A DNA stretch of 64,000 bases from Rhabditoides inermis. Lineage: Eukaryota; Nematoda; Chromadorea; Rhabditida; Rhabditidae. A program made the translations under genes and the position numbers. Position 1 is the stretch's first letter. Each line of letters starts with the position of its first letter. Below, piece by piece: positions 26,345 through 38,619 of the stretch. Below the pieces are notes generated by a model. It was not told the origin of the DNA. It was given only the letters and a program-made list of their open reading frames with translations, and made no database searches. The stretch is taken from assembly GCA_963966185.1 (NCBI GenBank), contig CAWZYM010000300.1, forward strand, positions 801,001 to 865,000, in the 5' to 3' direction.

Positions 26345-28933
26345 CTCCCACCCCCTACCTCGACTGTCCGGCCAGCAGTTCCTGTTCTGGCTGTCGGAAT
26401 GTGTTCACCTCCAGCCACGCCCAGTTGAACGAGTCCAGCGTGCGCTGAAAAAAGAAGAACAATACACTCAAATTTCACAACCATTGTGAATACATAAACT
26501 AAGAAGACCAAACATCTTTTCATACACTCAATAGGATGATTCTTGATTCGTCAACGACTGTTAATAAGTTTTTTCACTTCATGACAACAAACATGGTAAT
26601 GATACAGACAATTCGTCGGCTATTTGGATTTGCCAACTATAGATAATGGTATCATGGCGCTTTCCTATATTCCTAACACTAAATAAAACCGTATTCCTGT
26701 AAAAAACGAATTGACCGACCAACGACACCATCCACAAAAAGTATTCCACGCCAACAGAATGTCAATCAAGACTAAGTTTCGCCATTGCCATACCACGAAA
26801 AAAACCGGCTCATCAGATTTCTAATTCGTGCTCTTTACCATTTCTCCATTTCACAATCCCCTCCCCCACCGTGTTCCACAGCATGGTTGCATTAATGTGG
26901 TCGATGGAGGCGACGAATCGGATCGAGGCTGACTCGGCCAGGATGCGCAGCACGTTCTGCTCCGACGGATCACTCAACACACAACATCAACACAATAGAC
27001 ACAACTTCCATCCACTTAACAAATCTCTAATATCTTTTCAGCAGACAGGAGTACAGAATAACAAACTCAAACCGTATGGCAACGTACCGGAAATTGACGC
27101 CGTCAATGTTGTGGAATATGAGGTAGAGCTGCTCGCCCTGCCTGTCCAGCCTCTCCCCCAGTGCCTTGGCCCACTCGGCCGGAGAACGACGCGCTGCCTG
27201 CACAATGCAAGCATCGGCCACAACAACATCTTATGAATTCTCAAAGTTCAACATGCAGTGAGTGAGTTGGTGCAGAAGTGTGGAATACCAAAAAAAAACA
27301 CTAACCGGGCAGTTGAGCTTCATGTTGGAGTCAATGGCTGCCAGGAGAGATTTGACATTCGCCTCCTCCCTGCAATCCCACAGTCTCCTCCTTCTCGTCT
27401 CTTTCTTATTCCTCTCTCTTTCTCTCTCTCACCCTTTTCCTTCTATCTCATCTCTCTCTCTCGCTCACTCTTTTGTCTCCCTCCTCTCTCTACTCCCTCC
27501 CCCTCTCTCTACTCCCTCCTCTCACTCTCTCTCTCTCTACTCCCCCCACCTGAACCCGTCGACGACCATCGTGTTCAGCTTGTCCAGCTCGTCTCTCGCG
27601 AATGCCGCCAGCAGCTCGCGCTTCGAACCACACCCGTGCACCTGAGTGAACAATGATATTTGAATTGTTGCATTACTTTTTTCACTTGGTACGCGACAAC
27701 AGTCAAAATTCAACTATTCAATAACAAACACTCCTGTATATATAAAACGCGTTAGATGCAACTGAGCCGGTCATTGTATTTTATGTACCAAACAAATTCT
27801 GGTTATATTGCAAAGCGCATCGACATTCAGATACTAAAGAGGACCGAAACATAATTCCAACCGCACACACGCCAAAAAATGAAATGGCAGCAGAGCTACA
27901 TAAACGACATCCACTCCCCCACTGACCAGGAGGTTGAATCCAAAGTAGAGGTAGGCAGTCCATCGGGGGAACTCCTCCTCCTCCACACGCTCCACGCGGG
28001 TAGCCACTGAGGGGGCCACAGTCGACAGAAGCTCGTCCGCAACCTCAACACACATCTATATAAATGTTCTCTCCTTCTCTTATATCCATGTTTAATATAA
28101 GACCCCCTACAGTACCTGGAAGTAGTCCCTGAGTGCGGGCAGGTCGCAGTTGGCGTAGTCCTCCTTCGCCTCCCCGCCCCCTTCCTCCTCCTCTTCCATC
28201 TCCTCCTCCACGTTACGGTCGATTCTCAAACACCTGACATTCAAGCAACTCGAACAAAGACAAAATACACAACAGCATGCTTCTACTTCCCTACATGCTA
28301 CATCGATGAATAAATCGTTCAAAATACGATTCATCACATATAAGAGTACAGTAAACGGTAAACAAAGCAATCATAGGGCTGTTCGACTTCGAATCAACAA
28401 ACCACCCCCCTCCCCACTGACACTCCGTCGCCTCGCTTGGACATCTTGCCGCGCCGGCCGCGGCCACGGTTCATCTTCACCGCCTTGCCCTACAAGGAGA
28501 ACAGTATGGAAACAACGACAAAAGATAAACACATTCACACATAAACAGGCTCACCTGCATAAAGTAGTTGTGAATGGCGGCTTCGCTGACCGCTCCGAGC
28601 TCATCCTTGAAATCATCGCCAAAATCCAGGAACCTAAATCCAATTAAATCAATAAGCCAACAAATAATGACTCACTTAACAGTCTCCTTCTCCCTCTCGT
28701 CTCCACTCCCGTCATCGAACTGCAGCTTCTTGGCAGTTTTCTTGAGAGAAGGTGTCGCTTGCTGAAAAAATAGACCTTCGTTTTTGCAAGCCGTGGTGGA
28801 CAAATAAATTCTGACGACAACAGTAAACAAGTAAACAAGCACATACCGCTCTTTTCTCGGGTGTAGGTTTCTTGGCGCTTCCGGCAGCCGCGCCTCCGTT
28901 CGTCGCTCGCTTCGCAGGAGTGCGTCCACTCAT
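24292..28933 (-). CDS. orc-2: Origin recognition complex subunit 2
   Basis: ORC2 is a core subunit of the nuclear replication-origin complex. The ATG at 28933 (MSGRTPAKRATNGG) follows AACAG directly, a likely trans-splice site. The N-terminal region is basic and disordered, with an AT-hook-like RGRGRRGK (about 28455), then a Glu-rich segment. The ORC2 core follows: WTAYLYFGFNLLV (about 27935), GCGSKRELLAAFARD (about 27610), LIFHNIDGVNFR (about 27100), VASIDHINATMLW (about 26890), SFNWAWLEVNTFR (about 26420), a conserved helical exon at 26190-26290, and the C-terminal winged helix with EEFLVSTDTALRQQLVEFVDHRLV (split here by its position at 24450-24525), ending KGLSLDE and TGA. FNLLV-GCGSKRELL and SIDHINA are diagnostic. 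An intron of about 1.2 kb (25.0-26.18 kb) holds two tRNA-like sequences. Confidence 0.93.
25583..25664 (-). repeat. tRNA-like sequence (degenerate)
   Basis: On the minus strand it has an A-box TGGCGCAACCGG and a B-box GAGTTCGAATCC with tRNA-like spacing, but the acceptor and T stems do not pair. It shares CCTAGCAATCTG with the second tRNA-like element at 25879-25961. It is probably a tRNA pseudogene or tRNA-derived repeat. Confidence 0.5.
25879..25961 (+). repeat. tRNA-like sequence (degenerate)
   Basis: It has an A-box TGGCGCAGTCGG and a perfect T-arm GCAGG-TTCGAGT-CCTGC, but the acceptor ends (GTCCTCA versus TACCGCT) do not pair and the anticodon arm cannot be drawn. It is probably a tRNA-derived repeat rather than a working tRNA. 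Confidence 0.5.
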
Positions 28934-29415
28934 CTGTTCATTTTATCGATGAGCAGAAACCAATGGATAAATCAATACACCACCGTCAAGCAACAAAACA
29001 GGTAAGCTTTCACCACGTTAGAACATGTACAGTTTCACACATCCTTCATTTAAACTCGAAGATAACCATTTATCCCACATCATAAAACGGGCGCATCACA
29101 TATATCACATTGGCGGGAAACTAACACAATAAATAGTACAGTAATAATATTATATCTCAAAGCGATCTCATATGGGCGCGTCGTCTGGTCATCGGGGGCG
29201 AGTCGAGATGGGATCGATCGATAAATCAATCAGCGCACCCCGCTCGCCCCCTCCACCCAATGTACAGCAAGACCCATGTGACGCACGCACTTACACCCTA
29301 CCAACATCGACACGACGACACTCCAGACCACGTGGACAAGCAGAAGAGGGAGAGGAGCGATGGAGATGACGTCAGTGTAGATAGGGGCAGGGTGGGACGA
29401 CGGCCCGGCGACTGC
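28934..29415. other. Short intergenic interval orc-2 / copz-1
   Basis: About 480 bp holding the 3' flank of copz-1 and the presumed trans-splice site of orc-2. No gene seen. Confidence 0.5.
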
Positions 29416-29872
29416 CTACTTGAGAAGAGACCACTTGAGCTGCTCCTTGGCAGACCCGAACAGGTTCATGCCGACCTGAATGCAGAGTTGGAGGATGAGA
29501 AAGAGAGAGAGAGAGAGAGTGAGAGAGAGGGAGAGAGAGGAAGAGCCGAGAGTGAGTGAGAAAGGGAGAGAGAGATCAGCTCACCTGGCTGAAGGTCTGG
29601 TCAGAGAAGCTCATCTCGTCGTTCTTGAGCGCGCATCGCTGCACCACAGCCTGCGGGTCAGTCTCCATGATGATGCTGAAAGAGAACAGTATGCAAAACA
29701 ACTTCGTAACATCATAGCACGAAACACATAATCAAAGACTACTCACCCCTCGTCGCATATCTCGTCGAGCACTAGAATGCACGTGTCCATCGCGTCGAGC
29801 AGCGCCTTCTTCTCCACGTTCTTGCGCAGAACCAGAGACACCTGAAAAACAATACTATAAACACACACACAT

Positions 29873-29910
<38 letters not shown>

Positions 29911-30596
29911 GAATATACAGAAAGATAAACAAGAAAAAAAATCAATACTGACCGAGTCGTAGAGGCAGTTGAGGAGGCTCTCGAGGATGAGCTCGTTCTC
30001 CCTGGCCGAGCCGAGCACGTAGAAGTAGAGGTCGACGTTGGAGCGGTACACGATCGTCACGCCATCCAGCAGAATCACCTCGGCTGAAAAAAAAACAATG
30101 TAATCCTTCGAAACGTATAGTTTTCGCAACGCACACCCTTGCTTCATCGCGTAGAGACGTTTGAAAATGGGGTGATCGAATTGATTTTCGTATTCTTCGC
30201 TTAGGTTTGCTACAACACGTTAGACAAAGGATGGTGGGGGAAACGCTCACAATTCGAGTTGCGGTTCGTCTTGGAGAAGAGGTTCTTCTCGAATGCGCGC
30301 TGCTCCTTCGTAGAGCCGAACGCCTCCTTGTCAAAGTACTGAAATAATTACATTACATAACAACATTCTACAAATATGACGAATGACATTCTGGAACATT
30401 GATTTGCAACTGACCTTGGCGATGACGCGGTTTCCGTCCTGGTCCATGATGACGATGCCCTTCACGCTGTACAGCGAGGTCGGGTCCTGAACAATGGTTT
30501 ACTTTATATCATAATTTCTATTACAATTGGCATAGGTATTACGAACAATGTAATGAAGACAACTGGAAAGACACTTACGTTGTCGAAATCGGTCAT
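29416..30596 (-). CDS. copz-1: Coatomer subunit zeta
   Basis: A small AP-type longin-fold subunit of the COPI coat, which acts in Golgi-to-ER vesicle transport and pairs with gamma-COP. Exons: MTDFDN (ATG at 30596), [40 protein letters not shown], then [20 protein letters not shown] with [60 protein letters not shown], and the end [19 protein letters not shown] before [25 protein letters not shown] and the [10 protein letters not shown] end are hallmark zeta-COP segments, and the length of about 185 residues is normal. Upstream, TTTGCAG about 24 bp before the ATG is a probable spliced-leader acceptor. The apyrase stop lies 355 bp upstream. Confidence 0.96.
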
Positions 30597-30950
30597 TGTA
30601 GAGCGCAAGTGAAAGGTGTGACCTGCAAAACAACAGAATATTGTATGGTTTCTTCATGTGAACTTTATTGGCCAAGAAGTAATCAATAAAATCACGAAAT
30701 AAACAAGAAAAATACAAATAAACAAGCAAAAGTTTGGCGCGAAACCTCGCAACGTGTAAATAGGTTACGGTATAAAATCTTTCCGGCAAATCCGCGCGGG
30801 ACCATTGCCGGCAAGTAGTCCAGTGTGGACGAGGTGAGAGAATTTTTTTAAATTCTCTTTTTATTTCAATAACAGTAACATAATGTAGGAAATATTTATT
30901 ATATGTTTTGTACATTTCATACAAAGAACTACCGATATAATCTCAATATT
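30597..30950. other. Short intergenic interval copz-1 / apyrase
   Basis: About 354 bp, AT-rich, containing the probable trans-splice acceptor of copz-1. The interval is short enough for an operon arrangement. Confidence 0.5.
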
Positions 30951-31104
30951 CTATACTTCCTTGCTCTTGCCACTCTCTCCACTCTTGGTTGCTGCTCCCG
31001 AGCCCTCCAGAGCTGTCATCTCCCTCTCCTCCTCCTCCTCCAGATCATCCAATTTCTCCGGCACGGTCAGCGGCTCTGGCTCTTGAGAAATCGACGCCAC
31101 CTAA

Positions 31105-31145
<41 letters not shown>

Positions 31146-32915
31146 CTAACCTGCTGTTCTTGTGGCAGTTCCTCCAATCCAAAGTTCTCCATCCAATCGT
31201 AGAATTCGAGTCCCTCAAACTTGGTGTCTCCTGAAACAACTCAACATTAGGTATCTGAAGAAACTATAAAGCATAGCTGTGACACTTTAAATCAGAAACT
31301 TCTCCGTGGACGTTTACACGGATGGGACAGTCATTGAGAGAAAGAGAAAGTAAGAGAGAGGCGTTACCAGGTAGCTTAGTGGAGTTCATGAGGACAGTTC
31401 CTTCGATGTGGAATACGAGCATGTAGGAGGCAACAGGCATGTCGTCGACCTGCATTCAGTGGTTTATAGAGCTCCTTCACACATTATAAGTATCAGAAAC
31501 GTTTATACTTTGATACTAGACATTATAACACGCTTTATTGATCTCTTTCTCACTTTCACCGTTCAGACATGTAATTTCCTATTTAGCAAGAGTAACATAG
31601 TTTTCAATTGTTACAGAAGTTGAATCACCAACCTCTTCCGACTTCACCGCAGCGATGATCGAATCATTCGTTCCTAAAATGGTATTAATACTTTTTAAAC
31701 TTGTAATTTTTTTAAACAAACAAGTAAACAACGAGCCTGGAATGAACTGGAATGCGCTGAATCCCCTGGTGCCCACTCTGTGTCCGATCTGCGTCGCTGT
31801 CACCTCAATACCCATTGAATATATTGATTTAGTGATTTTATCGATTCACCTCGCAGAAGCAGTCCTTAGTAGACAGCAACATGTTGGTTCCTGATAAAAG
31901 AATATATATATAAATTCAAAACGAAATAAATAATATTTTACCCATTCTCTGCACGCCCTTGTAGTGCCAGGCGTCTGGAGAGAGTTGGCGGGGCAAAAAG
32001 AACCACTTCTGGTGTACCTGCAAAGGGTCCCATCTCTCTCTCTCTCTTTCTCTACCTCCGTTCGTACATATTAATTATTCTTTGCGCTTTCTTTTGGACA
32101 CAAATCGAAATTACTTCTCTCCCTGTCTTCAATTCTCTATTTCACAGACTGTTGACAATCTGATGTCGTCTAGTATTCTGAAGGAAAACTCACGCACTTT
32201 TCAGGAAAGTTTACTTGCAACTTGCAGTGCAACGAAAGAAGTATCAAGTGTCTAACGTATAAATCCTTCACCCTTTGATATCTTCGTGAATAACAACACA
32301 GACGCAGTTTTCATTGAGAACACTAACATTAAGCTGTTATTACTTTTCTTGCTCTCACGTGACAACTTAGAGGTAAATAAGTGATCTTCTTTGAAACATG
32401 GAGAGATAGCAATTTTTAGAGGTTTTGCAATGTGGTTTTGCAATTATGTATGAAAGGACCCACGTCACTCCACTGAGCAGCCTCGTGAATAATGAACCCA
32501 GGGAACTTGATCTTGAGAGATTGACGCAGCGCCTGAAATATTGAAAATATATATAAATATAAAAAAATCGTGGCACGTACGCATCGCACTACCGAAATCC
32601 GTGTTATTGAGACTCTTAGCTTTGCATTACTCTATTTTACCGTAACCTCCCGTAGGTTACATACGTGATTCCGAAACTAAAAAAAATCTCTCACTTTGAA
32701 ATGATTGGTCCAGTCGACTGCCACCTGACCACCGTTGATATCGATCTTCTAAACTAGTAAATAGTAAACAAAGACGGTGAACAACACGACCTTGACGAAC
32801 ATGGGGTTGTGGCTCTTGAGCTTTCCCTCCAAGGTCAGGGCTTCCTTACCATAGCCACCAACATAGAGGTAGCCATCACGGACCGTCAGCCATTCTCCCT
32901 TGTAAGCTGAAAGAG

Positions 32916-32965
<50 letters not shown>

Positions 32966-32975
32966 CGAGAGAGAG

Positions 32976-33042
<67 letters not shown>

Positions 33043-33432
33043 CACGCTCCGGATGACTTCCATCTCCATCAGACATGAACACCCACGGAATAGCCGTTCG
33101 GTTGCGGATCCTGAATGTACAAACTACAAATCACAGGTTTTAATATTTCAATTAATCGTAGTAGCGTACCAGTATATGAGCCCAGTCTTATCATCCACAG
33201 TGAGCAGCTTCTCATTGAATATCTTCAGATCACTCCACTCCATTCCGCGACCCCCATTCGACAGACCTCAAACAAGTGGTGAGATATGGAAATGACAGAA
33301 ATGATTTCATTGTCCGTTGCTCTGTGAATCCGAAAGTGTAACGCTCTCTGTGGATTCCATCAAACAAATACTCTTGTTACCAACATCCGGAATACGTAAC
33401 GCTTGTTTGGGTTTCATACCGTCATAGGAGAC

Positions 33433-33490
<58 letters not shown>

Positions 33491-34182
33491 GCCGACCGGA
33501 AGTGAAGTTGAGGCCACTGTGCCATGTCACGTAGGCATGGTTCCTGTTCTGAAATATTCACATGACAATACTTGAATCATATTGGAATATTCAAGAGATT
33601 TGCTTACACAAGAGACCACGTTCCACGTTCACATGCAATTCAATTCAATTATGATGACGTTTTTCAACCAAAAAAACATAATTTCCCTCTCATATTTCAT
33701 TTTTGAATTGATTTCTGATAAAGAAGATGTGTGAACACAAGTTCAAATTCTCCCGCCCACCTTATTGATGTGCAGGTTTCCCATGCGGAGGGTACTGTAC
33801 CACTGGTGCGACTCCGTCTCCACCTTTGTGTGCTTGTCCATGTCCGAAGCGATCACGATAGGGTGCACCTGAATGAGCAAACTACAAACTACAAGAATAT
33901 ATAATGATAATGATGAATCAATAATGGTAACTACTGATAACCTCGGATCCATCGGACTCGTGAAACCCGCCGGCCGGCATATCCACAACATGCTCCTCGG
34001 GCACTGGAAAGGAGAGGTTTCAAAGGATCATCCGATTCATCCATACAACGCCTGCCATCGTCATTGACATTGATAAAACCGAGAAGGTAAAGAATAAGCT
34101 GAATAAGCTCTCTGTCTGGAACATGCCTACCTGGCTTTGCCAACGCCGCCCAAACAAGTATCGATAGGTGGAGGAGAATCAT
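30951..34182 (-). CDS. apy-1: Soluble calcium-activated nucleotidase (apyrase, CANT1 family)
   Basis: A secretory-pathway Ca-dependent NDPase, known to support ER/Golgi glycosylation and proteostasis. The ATG at 34182 starts a signal sequence ([17 protein letters not shown]). Exons then give [171 protein letters not shown] and [11 protein letters not shown], which trace the five-bladed propeller of CANT1. The acidic residues that bind Ca and nucleotide (SDGDG, KSEE, EGLEF) are present. A Glu-rich tail ends SGKSKEV and TAG. The introns contain long GA microsatellites. It is the first gene of a possible three-gene operon. Confidence 0.95.
32911..33040. repeat. GA microsatellite in an apyrase intron
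   Basis: A run of about 130 bp of GA with occasional GC interruptions, almost filling the intron between the exons coding GDGSHPER and AYKGEWLTV. Confidence 0.95.
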
Positions 34183-34823
34183 GGCGGAAGGAGTGATATC
34201 TATTCTACACCTTCCTCCTCCCACTTCCGTCAACTAACCCCCCCCCCCCTCTTCCAATCAATCCACCAGGTGTGTTTGTGTGTGTGTCAGGTGTAACAGT
34301 GTATCCATCATTTTCTCGCCCTCAGGGCGGGCGAGTTTCATGCGTTCCCGGTTCATGTCAACAATCGGAAGAGACAACAGGGAGGTGATGGCAAAATGGA
34401 GGTTTGGCTGAGAGCGACCCCTTTTCGTAACTTCAAGTCGTTGGAAGGCATTCGGAAGTGGTTGAATCAGTGTCAGAGTTAGTATTACCCCCTCTGTCCG
34501 CTGCTGTATCACTCAACGCAAATGGACGCATGCTTTCTGCGTGTTTTGTCATTGCGTGAAAAGATTTCTATATGAACCAGATAGTTTGAAGGCAGACGGG
34601 AGCACTGTTTGAAGACGAGTGGAACAAGTGAATAGCCAAACACCCAGAATGTTTCCACATCCACTATTTTCTTCTGCCACGTCTTTACACTACAATAGTG
34701 CGCCGTCTCTCTAGTACTTACTTTCGTCATTTCCCCTGGTCGAACATTTATAAGCTCTTTGAAAGTATTGCAATTTGCATACGGTCGAATGAATTGACCG
34801 CTCGTATAATGGAAGCAGAGAGC

Positions 34824-34872
<49 letters not shown>

Positions 34873-35877
34873 GGAGGGGGAGAGGTGGAGGGGCGGAGGG
34901 AGGGAGGAAGGGAGGGGAAGGGACGGCCCACGCGCCGTTCACACCAGAGAGCAGCCCCGCCCTCTTTTATGAAATCCAGTTTGTCCCAAATGCATTATTC
35001 ATCATTTTTGAGTGAACATCAAAATACACTGCGCCCTACATATCCGACTTTTGTTATCACCTCCCTCCCTCTCTCTCTCTCTCTCAGTCCCTCTAAGATA
35101 CGCGTGGCTACGTGGTAGCAGGGAACACTTGGAGCCTCGCAACGCCATGGTACCTAATGTATTTACTATCGATAAAGAATCGTCGTCCACCACTCGATTG
35201 TAGTATTCCGAGCCCGACCACCGTGCCTTTCAAGACTGCGGCTCAGCTGTTTTTTTTTCGATTTTCAAATAACAATCTTTTTTCGACTTTTCTTGTCGCA
35301 ATTATATTTATCCTCAATGATACTCGATGTTAAATTTTTTTCAAACCAATGCGAATTATTCATTTACAAAACATATCTTTCTTCTTCTCTCATGTACTTA
35401 CCTATGAATGGTTGTATTTTCTATGCCCCTTCACATCCTCTCCCAGATTGTTTTTTTTGCCGGCCATAACCGGTAAACTTTCATTCATATATTATTTGTT
35501 CCGTGTTCACAATACGTAACAGTTTCACGTGCATTCTTGAACATCCGAATGTTCTGCTTAGTTCTGACCAGTTCTTCAAATAGCTCTACGTGACTTATTC
35601 TTGTATGGGTGATTGATACATAGGGAGGGGGCGCACACTCACAAGGATCTAAACCGCAATAACTTTCAAATGACGTTGAAAATCCAATTTTACTCGCGTG
35701 GAGAACTGGAGAACGGATCCTCATTCTCTCCCTCTCATTCTCTCTCTCTCAATGTCTAACACAATCTCCTCAAAAGAGGTTATCCGCGTTTTACTTCTCG
35801 GTTGAACGTACATTCTGATTTCCTTGTTCTAATATACGTCGTTTGAAATCAAAGAAAAAGTCAATTATAGTATCTGA

Positions 35878-35937
<60 letters not shown>

Positions 35938-36408
35938 TTCTCTCCTCTCTGCTGCCGTGCGTGCAATTCGTCATTCTAAGGCACACAACGTCTCCCAAGA
36001 CACTAATCTATGTTGTTCACGCAGAAAATGAGACAAAAATAAAGAGACCTTTCTCATTCTTTATTTATCTTTGTATCTTTCCCTCTCTCTTTTTCTCTTT
36101 CTCTTTCTCTCTTTCTCTCTCGCTTCCTTTTATCTCTATTCCAAAAGTGACAATATCAACCATTCTAATAGTGTGTTATAGACATTTTTATATAACAACA
36201 TACAATATCTTTCCTCCACTTCTCATGTTCCTCTCACAAAATTATGCGCCCATTGCTCAACGAAGTCTGTTTCGAAATACCGCCTACATCACGTTTTACA
36301 AATCAATTCGGAGAGCTCTTCATTTTGACGACGTCTTTTTTGAGCTGCGATTTCCGTATATTCTCTTTTGTGTTCAACTTTCTTCAATAATACTCCTCTA
36401 TCTACTAG
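34183..36408. other. Divergent intergenic region (strand switch)
   Basis: It separates the minus-strand block from the plus-strand block. It contains GA/CT microsatellites (about 34823-34871, 35885-35930), a C-run at 34240-34250 and AT-rich DNA. An 84-codon open frame at 34258-34512 on the minus strand matches no family I know. The region presumably holds the promoters of the apyrase gene and the secreted-peptide gene. Confidence 0.5.
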
Positions 36409-36749
36409 ATGGACGCTTTGCGGCTTGTTTTCATCGCTTTCTTGGGTCTTCTCGCATTCGTCAGCGCACAGGTATATTTATTTTACATAATTTGTAATCA
36501 CCGATGTGTTCTGTAAATCTACATTTACGTCAGATACACCTTTTTCTATAGGAAAATTGCCTCACTTCTTATTGGACGGGTTCTCTGAAACTGAATAGCT
36601 TTCTAACAAAAAACCAAGAAGCAATTGAATCGAGTTTCATCAGAATATTTTGTCAGCATCTTTTATACAATTTATAGCGGTATGAATGGTGTTTATTATT
36701 CTTCCTCTACTTAGCATAGTTGATATCTGCAAAAACTGAGAGAAAGATT

Positions 36750-36792
<43 letters not shown>

Positions 36793-37006
36793 TTCCATTT
36801 TTCCAGGAAGAATCCATTGGTGCTGCTCTCTTCACTCCTTTCAAAATTGTGGGAAAGCGGAACATGTACGGACTATTCAAGTGAGTGCATATCAATAATT
36901 CGAAAACTTGAGTAAATCAATAAATCAATAATTTTACAGGAAGATGCACTACGACGCCTACAAGCAGCATCCATACGCGGCAGAGTTCGAGAAGAGATTC
37001 TACTGA
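36409..37006 (+). CDS. Small secreted peptide, candidate neuropeptide precursor
   Basis: Three exons (36409-36471, 36807-36880, 36940-37006) join in frame to give 67 residues. Residues 1-20 form a classic signal peptide (MDALRLVFIAFLGLLAFVSA). The mature part starts QEESIGAALFTPFKIV, followed by GKR, which in peptide precursors marks dibasic cleavage with C-terminal amidation. It continues NMYGLFKKMHYDAYKQHPY and ends EKRFY with TGA at 37004-37006. CTACTAG abuts the ATG, consistent with trans-splicing. I do not recognise the family, and a non-neuronal secreted protein is also possible. The first intron holds a GA microsatellite. Confidence 0.6.
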
Positions 37007-38448
37007 TCTACCCAGCCAATCGATATCACTGATCTACCCGCCCGCCCCCCGCACTTTTCGACACTTGCCCTTTCCCAATATAGCCGGCCATACGGGGCGA
37101 TATGATAGCAACTCCCGTGAAAAACTAGTATTCGGATGATCTCATTCTTCTAACATCAGTGCATTTACCACTTCTCTCAAATCGAATCTCGCGTCTTCCA
37201 GAATAAATCGTTATATTGAAGGGATATCTGCTTAGTCCTGGGATGACTTTTTTGTCCGGTTTGTTTATCTGTGTGCAAATCTTTGCACACGCGGATACAC
37301 CACGTGGGTTGGATATTCTCTCTCTCTCTTCTCTCCCACTCTCTCTCTCTCTCCCTTTCTCTCTCTCTCTCCTTCTCTCTCTCTCCTTCTCTCTCTCTCT
37401 CTTTCTCCCCCTTTCCCTTTCTCTTTCTCTGCTCTCTCTCCTTGTCCCTCTCTATCCCTAACATTTCATAAAACACGTACATATCTGGACGCAATGTTTA
37501 TTTTTGTACCAGAATAAATTAAATCACTAATTGAGTATGTCATTTGTTCTTCTCGGTTATATTTGCGTAATGTGTCTGTTTTTAGTATGAGGATTCGGAA
37601 TCCTAACGACGTAGCATTGGAATTGCTAAGAATAGCATGTCTTTGTAATAATGTCCAGGATACCGAAAATTGTCCGTTTCCTTTCTTGGCTTTCCTACAT
37701 ACATATCGCGGACACTTCCCTATCTGCCTATCCCTTTATCCCGGGATAGACCAAGCATATCAAAGAATGACGCAACGGAATACAATGTGAACAATGCAAC
37801 TTGCAAGTCATCGATCTCTGAATACACACTTTACTCTTTACACATTGCATGCGTTGCACTAAAGTTGCAAAACATATATTCAGTCGCTGACCGATACGTG
37901 ACAACAACATAGTTATCCACCAGAGACCAGAGTATCCCAACCGTTTTTGACATCCATATTTGTGATGCGTGCACGCAAAACTTACCTTCAAGTGTTGTCC
38001 TTGTTAGTATCCGATCATGTCATTGATGTCATATGATATATGATGTCATGATGTCTCTCTTTTTTATTTTCCACTACTGAAATGATCTTATCCCATTTTT
38101 ATCACAACGACGTTTGATTCAACCACTGTTCTATTCGTCCATCTGTGAGTAGACATGAATGGTTTCGTCTTTGACAGTTCAAATGTGATGGTCATATGTG
38201 TCAATTCTCTATAGTCCTTATCACTATCACATCAATGATTTATCAGACCTTTCGAATGTGGTCTGAAAATATTCTTTGAATCGAGGACTATACCATAGAC
38301 AATGTGTTTCTAATAATAAGCTTTGATCTCATTGTTATTCGTCCCATTCGACATTTGTTGTTTCATTCAGGCTTTTGTTCCTATTTCATTTCCTTTCCAT
38401 ATAAAACGTGAAGCCACTTTTATTAGTCATCAAGTTATTTCAGAAAAA
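37007..38448. other. Intergenic stretch upstream of cln-3 copy A
   Basis: About 1.4 kb with a CT-rich tract at 37318-37458. No gene seen. Confidence 0.5.
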
Positions 38449-38571
38449 ATGGCGGAATTCACTCCGGACTGCAAAAACAGTCGAAAAATGAATGCGACGA
38501 GGAATCTCACATCGTTCTGGTCGGTTTCACGGGAATACGTTTGTGACAATGCAGGGTCCAGACAAGAGAGG

Positions 38572-38619
<48 letters not shown>

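Noticed and set aside
34258..34512. 84-codon open frame upstream of the apyrase gene
   Set aside because: There is no family resemblance, no supporting splice structure and no distinct start context; such frames are expected by chance.
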